NCBI GenBank assembly: GCA_963779325.1
Contig: CAVZXS010000010.1
Span: 1 to 64,000, forward strand
Source of the DNA: CAVZXS01 sp963779325
GTDB lineage: Bacteria > Bacteroidota > Bacteroidia > Chitinophagales > Chitinophagaceae
Length of the DNA: 64,000 bases
Direction: 5' to 3'
The translations under genes and the position numbers were made by a program. The notes under the pieces are model-generated. The model saw only the letters and a program-made list of their open reading frames with translations. It ran no database searches and had not been told where the DNA came from. Shown piece after piece: positions 9,039 to 17,773 of the stretch (positions within the stretch are counted from its first letter, which is position 1; every line of letters starts with the position of its first letter).

Positions 9039-9998
9039 TCATTTGTATATATCAATCTCCATTCTGCCGTTACTGTTTTTCATGGCCCGATACATTCCTT
9101 CACTATTAAAAACCATGGCTGCATTACCCTGCGCATCCACGCCAATCATTCCCCCCTCTCCTTCTATAGCTACTAATTTTTTATTTACTACTTCATCCAT
9201 AGCCTGCTGCAGCGAATAATTTTTATATTCCATCAAGGCGCTTACATCATAGGCCGCTACGGCTTTCATAAATAGCTCGCCGTGTCCCGTAGCGCTGATG
9301 GCGCATGTTTTATTATTAGCGTAAGTGCCGCAACCAATAAGCGGTGTGTCGCCAACCCGGCCGAATTTTTTATTGGTCATACCGCCTGTGCTGGTAGCAG
9401 CGGCTATGTCCCCGTTTTTATCACAAGCAACGGCGCCTACCGTTCCAAACTTTTTTTCTTTATCCGCCGAAGCTTTAGCGAAGGAAGATGTATTAATATT
9501 ATGATCAAGCGCTGTACTGTCCGAATCTCTTACATGCTCCCATTGATTGTAGCGAAACTCTGAATAAAAATATTCATCTGTTTCCAAGGGCATTTTTATT
9601 TCAGCGGCGAATTCAACGGCACCGTCGCCACTCAGCATTACATGCTCTGTACGCTGCATTACTTCATAAGCCAATGCTACCGGGTTACGTATGCCCTGTA
9701 CACCCGCCACAGCACCCGCACGTAAATCTTTCCCGTTCATAACAGATGCATCCATTTCATGATGACCTTTATTGGTAAATACCGAACCGCGGCCCGCATT
9801 AAAAAGAATATTATCCTCTAAACTAATAACCGCTGCTTTTACTGCATCCAATGCGGTTCCGCCTTTTTCAAGAATGGAATAGCCCGCATTCAAAGCAGCA
9901 ACCAAGCCGTCTTTGTATGCTTTTTCCAATGCGGGTGTCATATTTTTTTTAAGAATAGTACCCGCACCGCCGTGAATTGCTATTGTAAATTTTGACAT
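9039..9998 (-). CDS. isoaspartyl peptidase/L-asparaginase (Ntn hydrolase)
   Basis: A 319-residue plant-type asparaginase precursor that cleaves itself into two subunits and hydrolyses beta-aspartyl dipeptides or asparagine. The start FTIAIHGGAGTI, the AGRGSVF motif near residue 70 and the nucleophile region GTVGAVACD mark the family; the threonine of GTVGAVA becomes the new N-terminus. GRVGDTPLIGCGTYAN and GHGELFMK are the substrate-binding blocks. The linker just before the cleavage site carries the peptide SSFAKASADK, an inserted repeat known from many Bacteroidota proteins. It follows the heptose kinase gene by 17 bases on the same strand. Confidence 0.93.
   Translation of the reverse strand: MSKFTIAIHGGAGTILKKNMTPALEKAYKDGLVAALNAGYSILEKGGTALDAVKAAVISLEDNILFNAGRGSVFTNKGHHEMDASVMNGKDLRAGAVAGVQGIRNPVALAYEVMQRTEHVMLSGDGAVEFAAEIKMPLETDEYFYSEFRYNQWEHVRDSDSTALDHNINTSSFAKASADKEKKFGTVGAVACDKNGDIAAATSTGGMTNKKFGRVGDTPLIGCGTYANNKTCAISATGHGELFMKAVAAYDVSALMEYKNYSLQQAMDEVVNKKLVAIEGEGGMIGVDAQGNAAMVFNSEGMYRAMKNSNGRMEIDIYK
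9462..9493 (-). repeat. in-frame FAKASADK-type repeat insertion
   Basis: The reverse strand encodes SSFAKASADK within the asparaginase precursor linker. The DNA core TTCGCTAAAGCTTCGGCGGA is, from my memory of Bacteroidota genomes, a dispersed repeat found in and between genes. Boundaries are approximate. Confidence 0.6.
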
Positions 9999-10015
9999 GC
10001 TTGGATCAGATGATT

Positions 10016-11002
10016 TTATGAGAGCAAGAGCTCACACTCATGCAATAATTTTTCTTTATTAATTGCTACCGTACCTACTTCTTCGCAAACCAAGCCGCCG
10101 GCTATATTGGCTATCGCAGTCATCTGCTGTACATTTCGCGTTGCTGCGTATACCAATGAAGCCACTGCAATAACGGTATCACCGGCGCCGCTCACATCGG
10201 CAATACTTCTTACATGAGAAGGAATAAGTGCAGCGTCTTTACCCAGCTGATAAAAAACTCCTTTTTCGGAAAGTGTAATAAAGGATATGTTATGCTTTAG
10301 TAAATTATGCAGCTCATTATGTATGGATGAGAGTGCTTTCAGGTCAACGGTGTCCAATAAAAGATTCAACCCTTCTTTTACTTCCTTTAAATTGGGTTTA
10401 AAAATATCAACTCCTTTATACGTAAAGAAATTTTTTCTTTTAGGATCCACCGCGGTAAGAACACCCTGCTCCTTACAAAGGGCGATAACAGCTGTAATTA
10501 GTTTTTCGGTAAGCACGCCTTTATTATAATCTTCAAAAATAAGTATGTGCGGTTTTTCATTTTTTATAAACAGCTTTACTTTTTGCAGTAAAGCGTCTGC
10601 ATCATTACCGGATAAATCGCCGGTTATCTCAGCATCCAAACGCATCATTTGCTGGTTACGGCTTATTATTCTTGTCTTATTGGTAGTAATGCGCCCGGCA
10701 CTTTGAATCGAGTACTCCGTATTAATTGCTTTTTCCTTAAAGAGTTGTTGCAGCTTTTCAGCATCTTCATCCGCGCCGGTTACAGAAAGTACAAAAGCTT
10801 CGGCCCCCAAGGATTGTATATTCAGGGCTACATTACCCGCACCGCCGATACGGTAGTCTTTTTTTTGCAATGCCACAACCGGCACGGGAGCTTCCGGAGA
10901 TATCCTTTCTACATTGCCCCACATGTAAGTATCCAGCATCACGTCGCCGATAACACCGGCTTTGATAGAAGGAAAGGATTGAAATAATTTTTTGAAATCC
11001 AT
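10016..11002 (-). CDS. rfaE1: D-glycero-beta-D-manno-heptose-7-phosphate kinase
   Basis: A 328-residue PfkB-family kinase matching the kinase half of HldE, which makes heptose 1,7-bisphosphate for the LPS inner core. GDVMLDTYMWGNVERISPEAPVP (residues 19-41) and the glycine-rich GGAGNVALN are characteristic of HldE/RfaE1. The PfkB signature DVSGAGDTVIA near residue 269 holds the catalytic aspartate. There is no fused cytidylyl/adenylyltransferase domain, so a separate RfaE2 must lie elsewhere. HldD, a later step of the pathway, is at 58260. Confidence 0.9.
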   Translation of the reverse strand: MDFKKLFQSFPSIKAGVIGDVMLDTYMWGNVERISPEAPVPVVALQKKDYRIGGAGNVALNIQSLGAEAFVLSVTGADEDAEKLQQLFKEKAINTEYSIQSAGRITTNKTRIISRNQQMMRLDAEITGDLSGNDADALLQKVKLFIKNEKPHILIFEDYNKGVLTEKLITAVIALCKEQGVLTAVDPKRKNFFTYKGVDIFKPNLKEVKEGLNLLLDTVDLKALSSIHNELHNLLKHNISFITLSEKGVFYQLGKDAALIPSHVRSIADVSGAGDTVIAVASLVYAATRNVQQMTAIANIAGGLVCEEVGTVAINKEKLLHECELLLS

Positions 11003-11009
11003 ATACTGC

Positions 11010-12474
11010 TTATGCTTTCTTTTGTTGGCTTACTGCAAAATAATACAACGGCACACCTGCCAATACAATACCTAATCCAATACCGGCGTACAAAGGCTTC
11101 ATTGTTATAAGGAAAAAACAGAAGGTCAGTGCCATTATAATGTACAAAGCCGGCAATACAGGATAGCCAAATGCTTTATACGGTCTTTCAATATCAGGTC
11201 TTTTCTTTCTTAAAATAAAAATACCAAGAATGGTTAGTGCATAAAACAGTACTACTACAAACGAAACCATATCTAATAAATCTCCGTATTTTCCGCTCAA
11301 GCAAAGTAAGCAGGCAACAATACATTGTGCCCACATTGCATATTCGGGCACGGCGTTTTTATTCAATTCACCTGTTTTCTTAAAAAACAATCCGTCTTTT
11401 GCCATTGTATAATATACCCTGGCGCCTGATAATATCAAGCCATTATTACACCCAAAAGTTGAAACCATTATCATAACAGCAATTACGGTAGAACCGTCTT
11501 TCCCGAAAATTGCATTGGATGCCGCAACAGCTACCCTGTCACCTTCGGGAAAAGCAATGCCGTTCAAAGGCAATACATTTAAATACATAAGATTTGCCGT
11601 AACATAAATAACTGTCACTATCAGTGTTCCTAAAAAGAGGCTCAGCCCGATATTTCGTTTTGGGTTTTTTATTTCGCCTGCAATAAAAGTCACATTGTTC
11701 CATGCATCACTGCTGAAGATAGAACCTACCATCGCAGCCGCAATAGCGCCCATCAGGGCAGTGCCGCTGATCGAAGACCAGCTGCCTCCTTGTATGAAAT
11801 CTCCATTCGGCTTTTGTTCCAACTTCAACGCATCAAAACCGGTTTGCCAATTCTCATTCCAAAAACTGTGTTTAGCGCAACAGAAACCCAAGTACTATAA
11901 GTCCAAAAAGTGAAATAAGTTTTGCCGATGTAAAAGTGGTCTGAATAATTTTACCACCCTTAATTCCCTTTGTATTTGTATACGTAAGAAAAACAATCAA
12001 AGCAATAGCAAGTACTTGTGCCGCACTTATTGAAAAATAATATTCCGGCTTTCCTAATTCATTCAACCCTTTTTCAATACCAAATAAAATATTTTTTTCG
12101 CCTAATGCGGGAATGAGATAGGCGGTAAATCTGCTGAAGGCAACACCTACCGCGGCAATAGTAGCAGTTTGAATTACTGCAAAAAAACTCCACCCGTATA
12201 AAAAACCGGCTAACGGATTAAAAGCTTCTTTAAGATAAACATATTGTCCGCCTGCTTTAGGATACATACCGCTTAATTCACCATAACTTACCGCAGCTGT
12301 AATGGTCATAAAACCGGTAATCAACCATACGGCTATCAACCAACCGGCGCTGCCTGTATATCTTGTAATATCGGAGCTGACAATAAATATACCTGAGCCA
12401 ATCATTGATCCCGCCACTATCATCGTAGCATCCATTAGTCCAAGCGATTGTTTAAATGAAGTTTGATTTGACAT
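11010..12474 (-). pseudogene. APC-family amino acid permease, frameshifted
   Basis: Two reading frames together form one APC transporter of roughly 485 residues. The first (12474 down to 11872) holds the start signature GLMDATMIVAGSMIGSGIFI and about five membrane segments; it stops after GLIVLGFLLR. The second (through 11010) continues with KHSFWNENW, the conserved GEIKNPKRNIG loop and the remaining helices. The frame change lies around 11876-11885 and amounts to one extra or two missing bases. Related proteins read through here without a break. The heptose kinase gene follows after seven bases. The transporter is probably non-functional unless the break is a sequencing error. Confidence 0.85.
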
Positions 12475-12527
12475 ATTTGCCGGTTTTAATGTTCAAGATA
12501 AGTATTTCACCGCATTTATATAAATTG

Positions 12528-12553
12528 AAAAGCCCCGAAGTTTCCGGGGCTTT
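12528..12553 (-). terminator. hairpin terminator after the OmpH-like gene
   Basis: The stem AAAGCCCC/GGGGCTTT (12529-12536 with 12546-12553) lies 21 bases after the end of the OmpH-like gene on the reverse strand and is followed by a T-rich stretch. Confidence 0.75.
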
Positions 12554-12573
12554 CAAAATGACATTTTTATCAT

Positions 12574-13164
12574 CTATTGCTTTTTCAGCTTATAGTCTTC
12601 ATTCAATCCTTTTATTACATCGGCCGTAATATTAAAACTCGTGTCTTTGTAAAAAAACATTCCCGGCTCATAGGACATAATATATGAATACTTTTTATCG
12701 CTGTTATATTTACTCAAAAAATCCTCTATCCTCTTTTGTATATCTTTCAAACGGCGGCCCTGGTATTCAGTATAGGTTTCCATCATCGCTTGTTTTTCTT
12801 TACCGATACTTTGTTGCAGTTGCATTAATTCCTGTTTCGCAGCTTCATTTTGTTCGGGGGTTGTTACCGTTTTTTGCAATTGCTGCAAACGGTCATTGTA
12901 TTTTTTTTCCAACCGCATGGCTTCTGAATTGTTCGCATCCTCTTTTTTCCCCAATTCTTTTCTTACATCTTTTATCATTTCGTAGTTACTGTCAATGGAA
13001 TCCATTTCAAAATAAGCCATGCGAAATACAGGCGGTGTCGCACTGCTATCGGTTTTATCTTTCGGACCGCCGGCAACCGTATTCTTGCCGCTGAACTGCA
13101 GGTAAAATAAATATGCTACTGCCGCCAGCAACACAACATTTAAAATCAATGACACATTTTTCAT
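12574..13164 (-). CDS. OmpH/Skp-family periplasmic chaperone-like protein
   Basis: A 196-residue protein with an N-terminal hydrophobic anchor (VSLILNVVLLAAVAYLFYL), a short strand (RMAYFEMDSI), a long charged coiled coil (about residues 65-140, with many K, E and Q) and a C-terminal strand. This is the Skp/OmpH plan: a trimeric holdase that guards unfolded outer-membrane proteins. I chose ATG 13164; an upstream TTG at 13182 would add six residues. A -7 box lies at 13202-13209. Confidence 0.82.
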   Translation of the reverse strand: MKNVSLILNVVLLAAVAYLFYLQFSGKNTVAGGPKDKTDSSATPPVFRMAYFEMDSIDSNYEMIKDVRKELGKKEDANNSEAMRLEKKYNDRLQQLQKTVTTPEQNEAAKQELMQLQQSIGKEKQAMMETYTEYQGRRLKDIQKRIEDFLSKYNSDKKYSYIMSYEPGMFFYKDTSFNITADVIKGLNEDYKLKKQ

Positions 13165-13201
13165 TAACCGGTTTTTTTGCAATTTATGAACGAATGCAGG
13201 G

Positions 13202-13209
13202 CAAATATA
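13202..13209 (-). promoter_or_regulatory. -7 box for the OmpH-like gene
   Basis: The reverse strand reads TATATTTG, matching TAnnTTTG, 38 bases before the chosen ATG. Confidence 0.5.
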
Positions 13210-13332
13210 ATAAAAGCAATTACTTTATGAAACAGTTAACAGCGAAGGAAAAATACGCTGCCTGCCACAGGAAATCAGCAAGAAAGGAATAATAAAAAGG
13301 GAGCAAGATAGCCTTACTCCCCTTGGTTCATT

Positions 13333-13367
13333 TCCATGTTGTCAATTCCTTATTGTCAATTTGATTA
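13333..13367. repeat. heptamer array at the rpoC 3' end
   Basis: Five 7-base units including two exact TGTCAAT copies run up to and across the rpoC stop codon. Confidence 0.55.
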
Positions 13368-16300
13368 TTCCTCTTCATCAAAATTCATCGCTTCCTTGGT
13401 TGTTTGCAACAATTCATATTCTTCCTTGCTGCCCACAATCATGTTTTCAAATTCACGCAGACCCGTACCGGCCGGAATCAAATGACCTGTAATAACGTTC
13501 TCTTTCAGGCCAAGCATATCATCCGTTTTACCGTGTATAGCCGCGGAACTTAACACCTTGGTTGTTTCCTGGAATGATGCGGCTGATATCCAGCTTGGCA
13601 CACCCAACGATGCTTTGGTGATACCCAGCAATGTAGGAGCCGAAGTAGCAGGTTTCGCATCGCGGAACTCAATCAATTTTTTATCGCTTCTGCGAAGTAT
13701 AGAATTTTCATCTCTCAAATCACGCAGGGTAATAATCTGTCCCGCACGTACTTTGCCGGAATCGCCCGGTTCAGTTACTACTTTCTTATCAAAAATGTAA
13801 TCGTTCTCTTCAATAAAGTCAAACTTATCTACCATATCATCTTCCAGGAATCTTGTATCACCCGGATCAACGATACTTACTTTACGCATCATCTGGCGAA
13901 CGATTACCTCAATGTGTTTATCATTGATACGCACACCCTGCAAACGATAAACTTCCTGTATCTCATTTACCACATATTCCTGTACGGCAAACGGACCCCT
14001 GATGGCAAGAATATCAAGCGGCGCTATTTGTCCGTCGCTTAATGATGTACCTGCTTTTACAAAGTCGCCGTCCTGTGCAAGAATTTGTCTTGTAAGCGGT
14101 ACTAAATATTTCCTGGTTACACCATCTTTTGCTTCAATGATGATTTCCCTGTTACCGCGTTTGATGGCGCCCATTGTTACCACACCGTCAATTTCAGAAA
14201 CCACCGCAGGATTGCTCGGGTTTCTTGCTTCAAACAATTCGGTAACACGCGGCAGACCACCGGTGATATCTCTTAATTTACCCAACACACGAGGTATCTT
14301 AACCAATACCTGCCCTGCTTTTACTTCGTCGCCTTCTTCAATAACGATATGACTTCCGGTTGGTAAATTGTATATCTTTTTTTCTTTCCCTTCGATAAAC
14401 AAAGAAGGAATTTTTGTTTTGTCTTTTGTTTCAATAACCACTTTTTCCCTGTGACCGGTTTGCTCATCCGACTCCTCGCGGTAAGTAATACCTTCCAGTA
14501 CATTGTCAAAATGAATAACACCGCTCATCTCCGCTACTACCACATTGTTAAAAGGATCCCATGAACAAATCACATCGCCTTTATGTACTTTCTGTCCTTC
14601 TTTTACAGTAAGCGTAGCGCCGTAAGGTATATTATTTGTAATAAGTAAACGATCATTCTTCGTATCCATAATTCTTACTTCACCTGTACGACCGATAACA
14701 ACCTGAACTTTTTCTTTCTCGCTGTTTTCAATGGTAACGGTACGTAATCCGTCAAACTGGATAGTACCGTCAAACTTAGCAGGCAATGTAGACTCTACAG
14801 AAGCAGAACCAGCCACACCACCCACGTGGAATGTACGAAGTGTTAACTGTGTACCCGGCTCACCAATTGATTGCGCTGCGATGATACCAACCGCATCACC
14901 TTTCTGTGCCAGGTAACCCGTCGCCAGGTTTTTACCGTAACACTTAACGCAACAACCGCGGCGGCTTTCGCAGGTAAGTACGGAGCGTATTTCAACCGTT
15001 TCAATACCCGCATCTTCTATTCTCTTGGCCAATTCAGGAGTAATGCCTTCACCGGCTTCCGCCAATAAAGTTTCAGAAATAGGGTCATACACATCATGCA
15101 ATGATGTGCGACCGGCGATCCTGTCACTCAACGGTTCTATAATATCTTCATTATCTTTCAATGCGCTGGTAGCAATACCGCGCAATGTACCGCAATCCTC
15201 TTCTGTTATTACAACGTCTTGCGATACGTCAACCAAACGACGTGTTAAGTAACCCGCATCGGCTGTTTTCAATGCCGTATCGGCCAAACCTTTACGTGCA
15301 CCGTGCGTAGAGATAAAGTAATCCAATACATTCAATCCGCCTTTAAAGTTGGAAAGAATCGGGTTCTCAATAATCTCTGAACCGGTAGAACCTGATTTTC
15401 TCGGCTTCGCCATCAAACCCCTGATGCCGGCCAACTGCTTAATTTGTTGCTTACTACCGCGGGCACCTGAATCAAGCATCATATACACAGAGTTGAAACC
15501 CTGCTTGTCGGCAGCCAACTCACGTATTAATGTTTCAGTAATTCTTGTATCCACACGGCTCCAGATATCTACTATCTGGTTATATCTTTCGTTGTTGGTG
15601 ATTAAACCCATATTGTAGTTATCCCACACTTCATCTACTTCACCTTTCGCATTGTCCAGCATCTCTTCTTTTACATCGGGTATAATAAGATCATTGATGC
15701 TGAATGACAAGCCGCCCTGGAACGCCGTACGGAAACCTAAGGTTTTAATATCATCCAAAAACTTCGCCGTCTTCGGTACGTTGGTAATCTCAATTATATC
15801 ACCGATGATTTCACGTAAATTTTTCTTCGTCAACAATGCATTTACAAATCCTACTTCGGCCGGAACGTGTTGATTAAAAATTACACGACCTACAGTAGTA
15901 TCAATTAATTTATGCTCCAATAAACCATCCGCGTTACGAACATTGGCTTTTACTTTTATCCAGGCGTGTAAATCAATAACACCTTCGTTGTATGCAATGA
16001 TTACTTCTTCCGCTGAGTAGAAAGCTTTGCCTTCGCCTCTCACTGTTTCAGCAGCATTGGTCTTTTTACCTTTTGAAATATAATACAGACCCAATACCAT
16101 GTCCTGCGAAGGAAGAGTGATTGGCGTACCGTTTTGCGGATTCAAAATGTTGTGTGATGCAAGCATCAACAATTGTGCTTCCAAAATTGCCTGGTGGCTC
16201 AATGGTACGTGAACGGCCATTTGGTCACCGTCAAAGTCGGCGTTGAAAGAAGAACACACCAAAGGGTGTAACTGTATCGCTTTCCCTTCAATCAGTTTTG

Positions 16301-17657
16301 GTTGAAAAGCCTGTATTGATAAACGGTGCAAGGTCGGGGCACGATTGAGCAATATCGGGTGACCTTTCAAAATGTTCTCTAATATATCCCAAACTACGGC
16401 TTCCTTTTTATCAACTAATTTTCTTGCACTCTTTACTGTTTTTACTATTCCTCTTTCAATCAGTTTACGAATGATAAAGGGTTTGAATAATTCAGCACCC
16501 ATATCTTTCGGTAAACCGCACTCATGCAATTTTAACTCAGGACCTACCACGATAACCGAACGACCTGAATAGTCTACACGCTTACCCAATAAGTTTTGAC
16601 GGAAACGTCCCTGCTTACCTTTCAGTACATCGCTCAATGATTTTAATGCACGGCCGCCTTCTGCTTTTACGGCATTAGATTTACGGCTGTTGTCAAATAA
16701 TGAGTCGATGGCTTCCTGCAGCATACGCTTCTCGTTACGAAGAATTACTTCAGGAGCTTTAATCTCCAGCAAACGCTTCAAACGATTATTACGAATGATA
16801 ACACGACGATACAAATCATTTAAATCTGAAGAGGCGAAACGACCGCCATCCAAAGGAACAAGCGGGCGAAGCTCAGGCGGAATAACAGGAATATACTGCA
16901 TTACCATCCACTCGGGGCGGTTGGTAATTCTTGTATTCGCATCGCGGAAAGCTTCCACTACGCTCAATCTTTTTAAAGCATCCGCTTTACGTTGTTGAGA
17001 AGTTTCGTTGGCAGCCGTATTACGCAAATCAAAAGACAACTGATCCAAATCGATACGCTGCAACATATCATGTACAGCTTCGGCACCCATTTTGGCAATG
17101 AACTTATTAGGATCATCATCAGGCAGGTACTGGTTATCTTTCGGCAGTGTATCTAATATGTCTAAATATTCTTCTTCTGTTAATAAATCACCGTAGTTCT
17201 GTCCTTTGTCTGCACGGATTCCTGATTGTATTACTACATATCTTTCATAGTAAACAATAGTTTCCAATTTCTTGGAACTTACACCAAGCAAATAACCAAT
17301 CTTATTCGGTAATGATTTGAAATACCAGATATGTACTACAGGCACTACCAACTTAATATGTCCCATACGTTCGCGGCGAACTTTTTTCTCCGTTACTTCT
17401 ACTCCGCAACGATCGCAAACGATACCCTTATAACGGATACGCTTATACTTACCGCAAGCACATTCATAATCTTTAACGGGCCCAAAAATTCTTTCGCAGA
17501 ACAAACCGTCACGCTCAGGTTTGTAAGTACGGTAGTTAATAGTCTCAGGCTTCAGCACCTCGCCGAAACTGCGTTCCAGTATCGTATCGGGCGAAGCCAA
17601 TCCGATTGTAATCTTTGAAAACGTAGGTCTTTGTTTGCTTTCTTTTCTAAATGACAT
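13365..17657 (-). CDS. rpoC: DNA-directed RNA polymerase subunit beta'
   Basis: A 1430-residue catalytic subunit of RNA polymerase. The N-terminal zinc site uses C66, C68, C81 and C84. The active-site loop NADFDGDQM, whose three aspartates bind magnesium, is near residue 474. The second zinc site (CESRRGCCVKC) is near residue 902, and bridge-helix/trigger-loop sequences (GEPGTQLTLRTFHVGG) follow. Length is usual for Bacteroidota. It follows rpoB by 116 bases on the same strand, with a heptamer array in the gap. Confidence 0.99.
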   Translation of the reverse strand: MSFRKESKQRPTFSKITIGLASPDTILERSFGEVLKPETINYRTYKPERDGLFCERIFGPVKDYECACGKYKRIRYKGIVCDRCGVEVTEKKVRRERMGHIKLVVPVVHIWYFKSLPNKIGYLLGVSSKKLETIVYYERYVVIQSGIRADKGQNYGDLLTEEEYLDILDTLPKDNQYLPDDDPNKFIAKMGAEAVHDMLQRIDLDQLSFDLRNTAANETSQQRKADALKRLSVVEAFRDANTRITNRPEWMVMQYIPVIPPELRPLVPLDGGRFASSDLNDLYRRVIIRNNRLKRLLEIKAPEVILRNEKRMLQEAIDSLFDNSRKSNAVKAEGGRALKSLSDVLKGKQGRFRQNLLGKRVDYSGRSVIVVGPELKLHECGLPKDMGAELFKPFIIRKLIERGIVKTVKSARKLVDKKEAVVWDILENILKGHPILLNRAPTLHRLSIQAFQPKLIEGKAIQLHPLVCSSFNADFDGDQMAVHVPLSHQAILEAQLLMLASHNILNPQNGTPITLPSQDMVLGLYYISKGKKTNAAETVRGEGKAFYSAEEVIIAYNEGVIDLHAWIKVKANVRNADGLLEHKLIDTTVGRVIFNQHVPAEVGFVNALLTKKNLREIIGDIIEITNVPKTAKFLDDIKTLGFRTAFQGGLSFSINDLIIPDVKEEMLDNAKGEVDEVWDNYNMGLITNNERYNQIVDIWSRVDTRITETLIRELAADKQGFNSVYMMLDSGARGSKQQIKQLAGIRGLMAKPRKSGSTGSEIIENPILSNFKGGLNVLDYFISTHGARKGLADTALKTADAGYLTRRLVDVSQDVVITEEDCGTLRGIATSALKDNEDIIEPLSDRIAGRTSLHDVYDPISETLLAEAGEGITPELAKRIEDAGIETVEIRSVLTCESRRGCCVKCYGKNLATGYLAQKGDAVGIIAAQSIGEPGTQLTLRTFHVGGVAGSASVESTLPAKFDGTIQFDGLRTVTIENSEKEKVQVVIGRTGEVRIMDTKNDRLLITNNIPYGATLTVKEGQKVHKGDVICSWDPFNNVVVAEMSGVIHFDNVLEGITYREESDEQTGHREKVVIETKDKTKIPSLFIEGKEKKIYNLPTGSHIVIEEGDEVKAGQVLVKIPRVLGKLRDITGGLPRVTELFEARNPSNPAVVSEIDGVVTMGAIKRGNREIIIEAKDGVTRKYLVPLTRQILAQDGDFVKAGTSLSDGQIAPLDILAIRGPFAVQEYVVNEIQEVYRLQGVRINDKHIEVIVRQMMRKVSIVDPGDTRFLEDDMVDKFDFIEENDYIFDKKVVTEPGDSGKVRAGQIITLRDLRDENSILRRSDKKLIEFRDAKPATSAPTLLGITKASLGVPSWISAASFQETTKVLSSAAIHGKTDDMLGLKENVITGHLIPAGTGLREFENMIVGSKEEYELLQTTKEAMNFDEEE

Positions 17658-17662
17658 ATTAT

Positions 17663-17697
17663 TTTTAGCTTTTAGCTTTTAGCTGCGAGCTGCGAGC
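17663..17697. repeat. heptamer array between rpoB and rpoC
   Basis: Five exact-length units: three TTTTAGC then two TGCGAGC. It sits six bases from the rpoC start codon in the transcribed rpoB-rpoC leader. Confidence 0.85.
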
Positions 17698-17773
17698 CCG
17701 TTGCTAATAGTAATAAAATTTCTTTTTGCTTTAAAGGAGCTCACAGCACATAACCGGCAGCTCGTGGTCTTTT

